From Thalassiosira profunda (Eukaryota > Bacillariophyta > Thalassiosirophyceae > Thalassiosirales > Thalassiosiraceae), in the NCBI GenBank assembly GCA_036939355.1, contig JALLAP010001785.1:1-21561 (forward strand): a stretch of 21,561 nucleotides of DNA. The letters are read 5' to 3'. Positions within the stretch are counted from its first letter, which is position 1. Each line of letters starts with the position of its first letter. Below, in pieces: positions 9,183 through 20,159 of this stretch. Below the pieces are notes generated by a model. It had not been told where the DNA came from. It did not search any database and saw only the letters and a list, made by a program, of their open reading frames with translations. Made by a program: the position numbers and the translations under genes.

Positions 9183-9960
9183 CTGGGGAATGACTTATGA
9201 TGCGTGGGGCAGGGAGGGCAGTCTTGGGGTCAATCACAGCAAACCTCGATGGGACTACGTACTCAGTTGTACTCTGGCTGCATCCTACAAATCCTTGAGA
9301 TCTCAAACTCTCATACTTCACCAATTTCGCGCCGGGAAAAGGAAGCAATGCTGAACTGATTGTCTGCCCTCACAACTGGAAGGCCACCACACGGTCCGAG
9401 ATAGAGATCGTGCGTCGTGAGGAGCTCTCGCCCTCTCAAATTGGTTGGGAGGTTAAAAGCCTCACTTCTGTGCGAAGCTACAATATGCCACACGATCAAC
9501 CACGTCAGACTAACCTGAGATATGTATCCCAATTTGTTAAAAAATAATACTTCAGAAGAAGACTGTGCGACACTTCTCAGGACTGTGCGACACACGATTT
9601 GTCCACCAGAGTCGCGGCAGGAATGGCCTTAGGACATTTGTAATTGGCGTATTTGTATAACGAAATTGTTTAAAATATTACTCCTATCTTTCTAACGACC
9701 GTTCACTCTTATCATCTATTGATGTTCAAAGATGGTTATTTATGTTTCAAATACCTTTTTACAAAATCGCCCAATACACAATTGTTTGCCCATTTTTTGT
9801 CGCCGGCCCACTTCTTCCGGCAACAAACAACAACACATTACCACCATGGGAAATTGCGCCGCGGTGTGACTGCACCTTTGTCGCTCGTCTCGCCCTTCTT
9901 CTCGAGGTGTCAAGCAAAGATCTCGAGGATCAGGCCTGCGGCCGGCAGGCGGGGCTGGGG
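9183..9960. other. Intergenic region with AT-rich stretch
   Basis: This 778-bp stretch has no gene I can support. It should hold the 3' UTR of the plastid-protein gene and the promoter and 5' UTR of the gene starting at 9961. About 9600-9800 is clearly more AT-rich than the rest of the window (for example TAAAATATTACTCC near 9671). Small open frames on both strands here show no recognisable protein features. Confidence 0.6.
9561..9593 (+). repeat. Direct repeat of a 13-bp word (GACTGTGCGACAC), 20-bp spacing
   Basis: GACTGTGCGACAC occurs at 9561-9573 and again at 9581-9593 with seven bases between. It lies at the left edge of the AT-rich stretch. It may be a transcription-factor site pair or chance. 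Confidence 0.75.
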
Positions 9961-12900
9961 ATGGATCCGTCCTCCTCACAACCGCTGGATGGCGACGGAG
10001 GCAGCACGCAGGGCGGCAGAACTCAGGGCGGCAGAAGCCAGGACGACAGCGGCAGCACCGCCGAGCCCGGCGGCGGCAACCCTCGCGCGGCCCCGCCCGA
10101 CGCCATCGACGGATCCATCACCGCCGCCGGCATAAACATCTCCTTGCCCCTGCCCGCGCCCTACTTCAACCCGGCCCTCTCCACGTCGCCCTTCTTCGGC
10201 GCGCACTCCTCGCCGTTCTTGAGCGCGCCCTTCGTCCACCCCGCGTTCGCGCCGCAGGAGCAGCTGCTGCTCCCGCCCGCGCCGGCAGCAACCCCAGCGC
10301 ACGCGCACGCGCAGTCGTTGCTGGCGCAGCAGTTGCAGCAAGTGCTCCAGCCGCCGCAGCAGCAAGCGCTCCAGCCGCCGCCGCGGAAGGCGCCCCGCCG
10401 GAACACCGCGCAGGACACGGCCGCGGACCTCGGCGCGGGCTCGTTGGGAGGGGAGGACCCGGCGGCGACGGCGGCGTTGGTGGCGTCGCTCTTCGGCGCG
10501 GGCACGGCGTTCCAAGGTGAGTGTGGTCGTAGTTTGGAGTTTGGAGCTTGTGCGCACAAGATATGTCCAGTGTTCGAGATTGATTGCAAATTGCAATGGG
10601 CCGGGCAGTCGAGATGGCAGTTGCACCACAGTCAATTCTGGCTGCATTTGGCAAATGCGATGGCTTTGATGAGACACGGTTGGCCATTGGTTGTTGGAGC
10701 TGAAACACATCTTATGTCAAATGCACTGTGGCGAATACGAATGCATCTAAACACCTCCTCTTGTCGCTTGTCTTTCCAGCCATGTCCCCGGAGGCAATGG
10801 ACGCAGCGGCAATGGAAGTCATGCGGGACATGACCTCTTCGGAACGAGCGGCGGTGCTAGAGCCGGCGCCCCAGGCCCCGGCAGCGGCAAACCCACCATT
10901 CGCTCTGCCAAGCGGCACGACGTCGTCGCATCCATCGCTGGTTTCTCTGGGCGCCATGCTGCCTCGCAGCCAAATGAGCATGTCGTTGCCCATGTCGCTG
11001 TCTGGAGCGTCATCAGCACCAGCCGTTGCATCCAGCCTGCCGCAGGGTTTGCCGCCGCAGCAAGGCCAGATACGGCACAACGCCACACTGACATCGGCAA
11101 TGAACCCGCCCCATTTGTCCCCGGACGGAGTGACCTGCGTCACGTGCGGCTACACCGGGGCGGACGTGCGGATCAGTTGTGCCGGGGGCGGGAAATGCGC
11201 CTACCACGCGCGCTGCATCGATTTGGTCACGTTGTCGGCCAACGCCCACCAGCAGCAGGGACCCGGCGGCAAGCGGCAGAACGACGGCGTCGTCATTACG
11301 ACGTGTCCCCATTGCAACGGCGCCGCGAAGGGGTTGGAGATCATCCCTCTGAGCTTCGTGGAGCTGGACAGGGCGCAGCAGCAGGGCACGGAGAAGAAAT
11401 CAGCGCTCTTGGGGGCAGTGTCCCAAATGGCCCAGAACGCCGGAGGAGGGAGCAACGATGCGAGCGTTGAGACCGGGAAGAAACGGAGCAGCAGCGACAT
11501 GGATTTGGTCGCGACGGGAGGGGCCTCGTATCCGAGCAACATCGCCCAGGCGTGCCGGGCGACGAGCACCACCTCGTCCCAATACAGCAGTGTCGCCGGC
11601 CTGTCATCGTCCCAGTGCTACGACCCGGCCGTGCCCCGGACGGGGAGATGGACCGACGAGGAGCTCGCCTTTCGGGACGCGCTCATCGCCCAATTTCTCG
11701 ACGGCGCGTTCCCTCTGTCCAACGGGCTGAAGCTCAACGACTTTTTGAGTTCCATGCTCAAGTCGAAACAGTCGCGGCTGACCAAGAAGATGAAGCACGC
11801 CAAGTTGAGCACCAAGTACTTTCGCATCAAGGCGGGGCACATCGCCCCCGCCCAAAAGGCGAAGGAATACAGTTCGCTCGAGTATAATTTCATCAACGTC
11901 GTCGCCGACCCCGTCGAGAGGAGCGAGGTCAAGTTCCACATGCAGAAGGAGTGGCGGGACCACCTCGCGGAGCGATGCACGTACTTGCGCATCCGGTTCG
12001 ACGCCGAAGAGTGGCTCAAGAGCGTGGACACCATGGACCGGAGGGTGGCGCTCGAGAAGAACCGGAGCCGGATGGTGAAGCGTCGGTGCTTGATGGGGAA
12101 GGCCATGGAGAAGGACGTTTCCGAGAGCCTCCCGGGAGTGTTCATCAACCAAAGTGATCAAACGGACGACTTCCTGTTGGATCAGCAGGCCACGAGCAAC
12201 AACCCGGGCGGCAGCGCGGCTGGGGGGAAGGAGGACGAGGACGGGGACTTTGGCCGCTTCCTCATGAGTATGCTCGACGAGGCCCCCATGGCCGCCAACC
12301 CTCCCACCGCCCCGCCCTCGGCCCTGCCCGGAAAGAAGGAGAAGGGACGCTCCTCTTACACCGATCCCAACTTTCGATACGCTGCGCCTTTCTTGGCTGG
12401 CATCACGTCGTACTTCGAACGGCACGGCGTGCCCTTCGAGCACGTAGACGTCTGGGTGCCCAGCACGGTGCCCCAGGCCCTCGAGTCCGAGACCGCTGCG
12501 CCCAAGATTGGTTCGATGGGGAGCGGCAGCAGCACCAACCTGACTGCGATGGGCAACGCTGGCCAGGGCGGCGTCACCCGACTGTGCTTCGCTGGGAGTG
12601 CCACCTTGGGCGTGCAAATCGTCGACGAATCATCGGAGAAGAAGATTGTTCCTTTGACTGCCGACGAGGGGTTCAACTTCTCTCTCTTTGGAGATTATAG
12701 CGAGAAGTTCTCCTTCTCGTCCGGCTGCGGCTTACCCGGACGCGTCTACGCCTCTGGCGCTGCGGCGTGGGAGCAGTTCCTGGCGAACGCGCCCCCTGAA
12801 ATGTTCGAGCGGAGAGGAGGGGCCATGCAATTTGGCATCAAGACGGCGCTGGGATTGCCAATTGACAGTCGCAACGTTGGCAGAATCGTACTGGTGCTCT

Positions 12901-13784
12901 ACTCGATGCAAAACCGGGAGAAAGACGAGGAGCTGGTCCAGCGGCTGGTGAAGGACATGAAGCTATTCAACCCCTGCCCGCGCTGGAAGTTGGTCGTGGA
13001 CGTGAAGTCGACCAGTGGCACCGAGCCCGCGCCAGTTTCAGCGCAGCCACCTCCCGCTGCAGCCCAGCCAGTTCCGCCCCCGCCAGGCATGGCTCGCTCC
13101 AATTCGTCCAGCTTCAATGCAGGAATGTCCGCGCTGTCCGTGCAGCCAGTCCAACAAGGTTTGGCTGCAGGTAGCAGCGGCAACAACAGGCAGAATCAGA
13201 CTGCCAATCTCGTCGCCCTCCTTCAGGAGAACATGCCATCCGACGCCTCCAGCTCTCCGCTGGGCAATCAGCTGCATTCCATAATGTCGCTGCGCATGGT
13301 ACTGCTCAATGCGAACAACCGCACGTCGGATGAGGAGCAGTTCGTTGATACGATTCTGGTGCTCTACGAGAGCTATTTGGCTGCGGGTCGGAGGCGGTCG
13401 GACATTGCGCAGCTGCTGACACGTGATTATGAGTTTCATATGGAGCATCACGCGAGGACGACGGCGGCTCTGAGCCAGCCTCAGCCTTCCGGCATTGGCG
13501 GCGCCTTGATGGCCCAGCCAAATTATTTGCTGCAGGGACAAGGAGTCGGTTCCTTGGTGGCGCAGGGGTTTACTCCGCAGCCGCAGTTCCAGCCAGCGAT
13601 GCAGGTCGCTGCCCATCCGTTCCTACAGCAACCGGGCCCGGCCCTACAACCCCCGGGAATGCAGCCAATCTCTGATGGAATGCAGCCGATGGACTTATCG
13701 ACACAGCAACCCTCTCTATCTCAGCCGCCGTCCAGCGCAGCTGCCCCAAACAATAGCCCCTCGGGCAAGGCTGGCGAGTCCTGA
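9961..13784 (+). CDS. Large putative nuclear regulator: C4HC3 zinc finger, GRWTDEE block, GAF-like domain, Gln/Pro-rich ends
   Basis: Two exons, 9961-10516 and 10780-13784, joined by a 263-bp intron (GTGAGT ... CTTTCCAG, phase 1), give 1186 residues. Residues 1-186 are Gly/Ser/Ala/Pro-rich with a Gln-rich part and a basic RKAPRR patch. A zinc-finger-like pattern follows: C305-x2-C308-x10-C319-x5-C325-x2-H328-x2-C331-x29-C361-x2-C364, PHD/RING-like C4HC3 but with atypical spacing. From 474 a Myb/SANT-like opening (GRWTDEE) leads a charged helical block (LNDFLSSMLKSKQSRLTKKMKHAKLS ... RFDAEEWLKSVDTM) to ~630. Residues ~717-926 look GAF/bHLH-MYC_N-like (LGVQIVD ... CGLPGRVYASGAAAWEQF ... GIKTALGLPI ... 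GRIVLVLYS). The remainder is Gln/Pro/Ser-rich. I recall similar blocks in other diatom proteins; DNA binding and transcriptional regulation are inference. It converges on the STAND ATPase gene. Confidence 0.8.
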
Positions 13785-14088
13785 TCCTGCCCCATCAAAA
13801 TAATCGGCTCCCGGAACTTGTACACATCCCTCAACGAGCCTTGGCGAAGCGGGTTCACCAAAAACGCATGTAAATAAGTCACACCCAAGCGCGATACTAC
13901 TTCAAGGAGCATCGAACAAGTGTAGGACGCACACTGCAATCCAATTTTGCGACGCCGGATTGCAAGATACCCTGTAAATAATACTTAAGGCCAGGTTAGG
14001 ACTTCCCGGCGTGGTCTCTTGCCTCTCTGACCAGGATATTGTATAAAGAATAAATAGAGGAGAAATCACAGACTAAGCAAACCCATGG
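13785..14088. other. Convergent 3' intergenic region
   Basis: These 304 bp separate the stop codons of two convergent large genes and must hold both 3' UTRs. AATAAA at 14049-14054 on the plus strand is a candidate poly(A) signal for the plus-strand gene, though 265 bp past its stop. No stem-loop or RNA gene was recognised. Confidence 0.5.
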
Positions 14089-17000
14089 TTAGCGAGTATT
14101 GGGGTCGACCGCTGCAGCAGCAATGCCGTCCACGAAAAGCTGCACTCTCTTTGCTACCTCTAGAGCGCCCCATTTCCGATAGCGGTCGATCGCCGCCCGA
14201 AGCTGCGTCGTCCCCTTGTCGCGCATTCCGTTCTCGACGCAGAACACTCCGTGCAACTCGTAGGCCAACGCCTCGTGGTGCAAAAATCTGTGATCACGAG
14301 CGGCCTTGATGGAGGCGTTGTAGGAGCTTTCGGCGGATTGGATGTCGCCGTCTGTGTAGTGAACCTCCGCTTGGAGGAGCATCGTTTTGTGGGAAAAGTT
14401 CCACGACGAGGACCGTTCCCACTTGGACATTTCTTCGAGCGCCTTCTCCCCCACAGCCCTCCACTCGGGCTGCTTGGTGTTGCGGGCGTGGTTGAGGGCG
14501 GCTATCCCTTCGTATAAGATCCGTACGAGGTAGTGAAGGGGTCGTTTGAGGCCTCCAGGTTTGTGGTTCGATGCGAGTTCGCTGACTTTGACGTAATCTG
14601 TCGGATGAAGACCTAGATGTTAGAACGAGCGAACAACACGTGACAAAACAATGCTGGACAGCAACTGATCTTACCTCTCATCCAGAAATGGCAGCTCATC
14701 TTGTTGATGAAATTCAGGTGCAGCATGGCAACATGGTTCGTCCTTAGTCCAATTTCGTCCAGCTCATCGAAGTTCTTCACATCCACTTCGTCGTAGCTCT
14801 TCCCTGACAAGAAGATACAAGCGCCAAAGGACGACATGGCCAGGTAGAGAGTGGTGTTTTGCTGATATTGGATCTGTCGAAGAAGAGGGGAAAAAAGTGA
14901 TGAGCAGAGGTTGTCCACAGAGAAGGCTTTGTGGCAGACACATTGCTTACCGACTGCTTGATGCAGGCAATGTAAGACTTCGACAGAGTGAAGAGATTCT
15001 CTCCCACTGTCAACTTCCCGACGCAGTAGGCAAGAAGGGAAAGGCATGCCATGTCCACGTCTCCAACCATCAGGGCGGAATTGTAACGGTCTGGGAAGTT
15101 GTCTACAACGGTCTGGATGGGCTCAACCACGAGCTTCAAGTTACTGTCCAATTCGTGGCTCAACCTCGATCTCAGGGCGTGCATGTTGGGGCTCTCGTCG
15201 ATGAGAGTTTCGCCGACCTTGCCGATGCGGTAGCCCAGCTCGATGTCGTCCTTGAACGCAAACTTCGCAGGCGGATCATGAACAGTTGAAAAGGTGAGGA
15301 AAGAGACGGATATTGCACTGCTGAGAACAGCGAAGCTGATCTTTTGCACTCACCAGGCAATACGCAGCTGTGACCAACCCCACAATGGACTCCTCGCAAT
15401 AGCCTGCCTCTATCGTCAGCCTGACAATCCTACAGCTCAAGATTGGGACAAGCAGCGGTTTGGATCTGATGGCGTAAGAGCAGAGCATGCTGAGGAACTT
15501 CATGGCGTGTAATTTGGTAACGTCCGTCATCCTTGGTAGGAGCTTGACCTGCTCTACCGTGATATTGGCTAGCGTTGTCTGGAGCACGGACAGCTCGCTC
15601 AACACTAGAGTCATGTCAATATCTTTGGGAAAGTCCTCCCCTAGGTTCGAGAGGACCGTCAAAACGTTGTTCACCGCCTCGTCAAACTTGGACGACGCCG
15701 CCAGGAGCTTGGCAAGAAGAATCGATGATGTGAGGCTGTCTTCGAAAGACTTGACGTTCGCAACGACGTCCGTCAAGCAGGAGGACATAGTGTCGACGTC
15801 GCCAAAGATGCAGCTGACCGATGCCGACATTTCGTACAGCTCCAAGCTGAGCCGATACTGATTCTCCCAGTGACAGGATTGAGCATACTAATCCCGGTAG
15901 TAATGTATGATCGAGCTGTGCAGAAGAGTGTTGAGTAGAAGAAATGAATATCGCTGCGCAGGTAGATAGGAGCAGCCCAGCCTAGACTCACCTTGCTCAA
16001 AACTAGAAGAACACAGCGCGATTTTCGCTGCAGCGGCGTTGCAAGTCGCGTATTGCGACCGCTCCTCGGAGCTCAAAGCGGCGCCCTTGCCGTAGATGTT
16101 GATTTGGTCCACCGCCAGCGAATACAGAGCAGGATTATCAGCAGCGGCGCCCAGCAGCTTTTCCCCAATCGACTTGTGCAAGAATCGGCGCTGGTCCATC
16201 GGCGTCCCTTCGTAGATCGTTTGCTGGATGATGTCGTGCGTGAACTGATACACTGGTCCTGCCTTCTCCATAATGCCTGCCTGGACGGCGAGCTGAAGGG
16301 CCCCCACCATGTCAAAATGAAGCAAGGGTTGGCCAGAGTTCAGTACCGCCATCGTGAACTCCTCCACCTGAGTTCCAAAGCATGACGCAATCATGGCTGC
16401 CTGTATCAACTGATCAGGAAGCTGGTTGAAGGAAGCAATCAACAGACCTGCGACGCCATCGCTGATCATGAGCATGTCAATGACGTCGCAGTCCCACTGC
16501 CAACGACGGTGCTGGACCGAGAACTTGAGCATGCCGTTCTGAACGATGGTTTTGAGGAACTGACGGACGAAAAACGGATTGCCTCGCGTCTTGGACAGGA
16601 CGAGGCTGGCCAGGTTCTTCGTGTACCTCGCCGGCAAGCAGAGTTTTTGCGAGATGAGCTCGTTGATGGCGTCCGCTGAGAGTTCTTCGATCGCGATCGT
16701 GGAGACGCTGGCGTTGTCAGAGCGCTCAATGCAGTCCATATTCACGAGGAGAGCGTCTTTGCCCTGCATTTCGTTGCTGCGATAGGTTCCCACGCACAGC
16801 AATCCTTTGCGACAAGTGTCCCAGATATTGGCGGCGTCTTTGACGTGGTTGAGGATGAAGTCTTTCATTCCGTCCAACGAGCTCGCCCTGTGTGTTGAGG
16901 GAAGAATACCGGTTGATTGAGTACAAATGAACCAAGAAGAAGCAATACGCACTACCCGAATCACTCACCATTGCAGGTCGTCTTGTGCCCAGAGAACAGG

Positions 17001-20000
17001 CCGGCCAGAAGAACACAGAGACTGGACGATGACATGAATCATGTAATCGTATCGCTTCTTGGCCGAGCCGACCTTTGCAGTGGAGGAAGTGGCCTTGTCT
17101 CCGCTCTTCGCCGTTGCTATTTCCGGAAAGACTCGTACGAGGTTCGGCATGAGCTCGCTCAGCTCTCTCAGGCCCTCTCTATCGATGGTGGACGATATGG
17201 AATGACAGGCTTCATCAAACGACTCCAGTATGTCGGAATGGGCCCCACCTTGCTTTCGGGATGCCCAAGTTCCAAAGAAGTCGTCGAACGCCTTGGTTAC
17301 GGCTTTGGTGGGAGGTAGATTCTTCTCGTACTTCGGACTGAGCACAAACCAGCCCTCCTCCTTGCACGCCTCTCTCAATTGGTTGAGCAGAGACGACTTT
17401 CCCGAGCCCGCGTAGCCAGAGAGAAGAACCAGCTCGCACAGAAAGTTGTTCATTTGGTCGAATGTCAATAACAACTCCTCTGACTCAGACGATGGCGCTT
17501 CTCCCTCGAAGACGTGATCCGCAATCTTCTTTTTTGTAGCCGTCAACTCTGCGATCTCTTTCTCTCTCCCAAACAGACGACCACCGGCAGAGGAAAACAG
17601 ACCCGTGTCCTCCAATGCCTTCTGAGGACACGTGCGATCGAACAGGTAACGCTCCGGATCCTCTCTCATCAGAGTCAAGTCAGCCAATACCTCCTGGAGG
17701 GTGTCGAATGCTGAATCGGGACGAGGCGCGTCGATTGCTCCTAGCAGATCACCCACCAGCTGATGAATCGCCAAAGGCATTCCCAAGCGAAGGAGCACGT
17801 TGCTGCCCATACCGGATATCGGCCCAGCGGCTGACATCTTTCCCTTCTTCGCTGGGGGCATGAGTGGGTCGAGCCGGGTGCCACTGGAGATCCCCTGCGC
17901 ACTGGAGTCTCCCCTTGAGAACACTTCGAGCAACACGCCCCCCAAGCCCGCGCACACCAACTCCGAAGAGAGGGGCGCCACCTCCTGGGCCATGGCAAGA
18001 TGCCTTTGCACGCTTGGCCGGACTTCGACTCCTTGAATCGCCAACTCGCTGGTGGACTGAACGATCGATGCCGGATTCACCAAGATGGAGACCTTCTCCG
18101 GAGATACGTCCGACGCCAAGAACTCCGAGCCTTCGGTCATCTGGATGAGATGCTCGGTCAACATTAGCGAGAGGTTGACAGCCCCTTTCAGATAGCCCTC
18201 TCTTGAGAGAGACAGCTCGTCGTGAAGTCGAATCCAGTATTGGATTGATACAGCGACAGGGGTCTCTGGAGGGCTCTTCAGTGCAGGAGCAGCCTCGGAG
18301 GGCTGCCTCCGAGTCGAAGATTGAGCAGGAGTGGGACGCTGGGCGGCGCCCACGGCTTGCCCGTTTGCGGCAAGGCCCTGTCCAATGGCAGCAGCAGACG
18401 CAGCAGCAGACGCAAAGCCTCCGGTGGCGGGGACTCGTTGGATAGTGGTAGGCCCGGTCGTTCGACCAAGGCTTCCAATGGAGGAGGCAACACTTGCATC
18501 GCGTGCCTGCAGTGCAGCTTGAATCGCAAATGCATCGCTAGCAATGGCTCGGCTTTCTGCGACGGTTCGATCGTTTTGAGCTAGCAGCTGACGTAGAGCT
18601 TGAATGGTAGCAGGATTAGACACTCGAGCAAGGCTCCCCAAGGAGTCGATACTTGAAGCTTGGGCCCGAAGAGCAGCATCGCCCAAGGTGTACTGCTCAC
18701 CAAGTGGAGCTAGGCTCGGAACTTGTCGAAACTGGCTTGCCGAGGAGAGGGCGACGGGCCCTGACGGCCGGAATCCAGGAGCCTGGCTTCCCATTGAGGA
18801 GTGGGTGGGAGCCATCGCCCGAAGAGCAGCCTTAATATCGATCGGGCCCGAGGCCAAGGAGGCCAGGCCTCCTAGGGTGCCTCCCAGAACAGATCCATTG
18901 CTCGACGCGGTCGACGCCGCTCCCTGCAGCAATGGCGGGGCGCGGGAAGCAGCGGCGAGGCGGGCGAGGTCCTCCACGGAGAGGGTGCCACCCGAGGCCA
19001 GCTGCTGCAGTGCGGACTGAACGTTCATCGGGAGCTGCTGTGTTTGAGACACGCCAATGAGACTCGACGTGGCTTGGCCCATCCCAACGCCGGACTGGTA
19101 GCCGCCAAAAAGACTCGATGCCATCGAAGAGCCCAAGGCATACGGAGGAACCGCGACGTTTGCCTCCGTCGCCCGGGGACCCGCTGAAGACGATGCGGCC
19201 ATCCGTTTTTCCGGGGGAGGCTTTTGCTTGCCCTGGCCGCCTCTCTTCTCTCTCAACCGATGCATGACCTTGTCGATCGCTCTTTCCGTGGGGGCGGGGA
19301 TCCACGTGATCCCCCGGATGAACGAGTCTGTTGCAGCTCCATCGCCCAACGGGGCGGTCGGGGCGGCACCAGCTTCTCCCTTGCGGGCAGAGTTCTGATC
19401 CTCCACGAGGAACCTTCCGCCGATGCTTTCTATATCCTTGATGATCTCCATGGCAACGTTGCGCTTCTCGGCCCTCTTGGTACGAAGGAACTTTTCTTTT
19501 CTTAGCTCGACGAGGTTGCGCAGGTGCTGTTGTATTTGGATGAGAAGCACATGTGAGTCCGTGTTCGGAAAGGAACTGAAGGCAAGCCCAACTTTCATTC
19601 TCTGCAATCCAATCATCAGCTCAGGGCTGCTCCTGCCCGTCCCCACAATATATCTTGAGGTGCGGGGGGCACTAGACAAACCATCTCCAACCTATCCCCC
19701 AGCCAGTGATTGCAATCTATCATGATGAAACAAACAACGAGTTCAAGTGCTCAGCTCTTTTCTTCCACATCCCCTCCGCTCAACGCAACAAGGCGAGCCA
19801 CCCCTCGGGTGGATGTGTCAAAGCGCCCGACGCCGATTTGCAGCTGAAATGGTCAGCACAACGGCAATCGAAATTCTATGCCCAGCACGCCCTCACGCAC
19901 ATCTTTCCACGTATTCTGAAAAAAAAATCGCGTCCCCACCATAATAGCGCGGGCGAATACGGAATGTGAAAAACTCACCACATTCCCGTGGTGACTGTTG

Positions 20001-20159
20001 ATGGCTGTGCCCTTGCCCAACAGGACGTCCTGTCCGGGGAGAGTGGCGGTGCGTGAGAGAATTGCGGATGAGGATGAAAACAGTTACGAGCAAAACACCG
20101 CACGGCGCTCCGAGAGCGATGGGTTTGGGGCTTACATTTTGACGAGGGACGGTCGCCAT
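14089..20159 (-). CDS. DUF6824 - degenerate kinase-like - STAND/AAA_16 ATPase - TPR-like protein, eight exons, one frameshift
   Basis: Minus-strand exons: 20159-20136, 20029-19979, 19526-16969, 16887-15992, 15915-15354, 15262-14951, 14873-14675, 14597-14089, all with GT-AG borders and matching phases except exon 5. Joined length is 5111 nt, one short of 1704 codons. Exons 1-3 assemble NDVLLGKGTAINSHHGN and IESIGGRFL, the DUF6824 signature (~8-120). A low-complexity Ala/Ser/Gln/Gly linker follows (~120-480). The next part has a faint kinase C-lobe look (FLASDVSPEKVSILVNP) without catalytic HRD, then LFGREKEI, Walker A GYAGSGKSS (~725-735) and Walker B-like VLWAQDDLQW (~868-878). The C-terminal ~800 residues are helical and resemble the TPR-like tail of STAND/AAA_16 proteins (SYITTGISMLNP, HWENQYRLSLELYEM, FLHHEALAYELHGVF). 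Probably a nucleotide-switched signalling scaffold; the pathway is unknown. Confidence 0.82.
15873..15874 (-). other. Apparent one-base deletion (frameshift) in exon 5 of the STAND ATPase gene
   Basis: Reading from the acceptor at 15916, exon 5 codes ARSYITTGISMLNP; the expected continuation HWENQYRLSLELYEM is in the next frame, starting at 15872. The exon is 562 nt where its flanking phases require 563 (or 560). Either the base is missing in this sequence or the gene is broken here. Confidence 0.75.
19527..19978 (-). other. Intron 2 of the STAND ATPase gene, unusually long (452 bp)
   Basis: Donor GTGAGT at 19978 follows HHGNV; acceptor ATACAACAG ends at 19527 before HLRNLVELRK, and the domain reads through without gap. 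The other introns of this gene are 76-106 bp. It contains an A8 run near 19920 and an in-frame open stretch from 19679 to the acceptor, so an alternative longer exon 3 is possible. Confidence 0.7.

Noticed and set aside
9311..9595. Minus-strand 94-codon frame in the intergenic region
   Set aside because: No recognisable protein features, no good start context, and it spans the direct repeat.
20021..20032. Perfect 12-bp palindrome CAGGACGTCCTG
   Set aside because: It is made of the splice acceptor plus the codons for Asp-Val-Leu in the DUF6824 motif, so a separate role is not needed.
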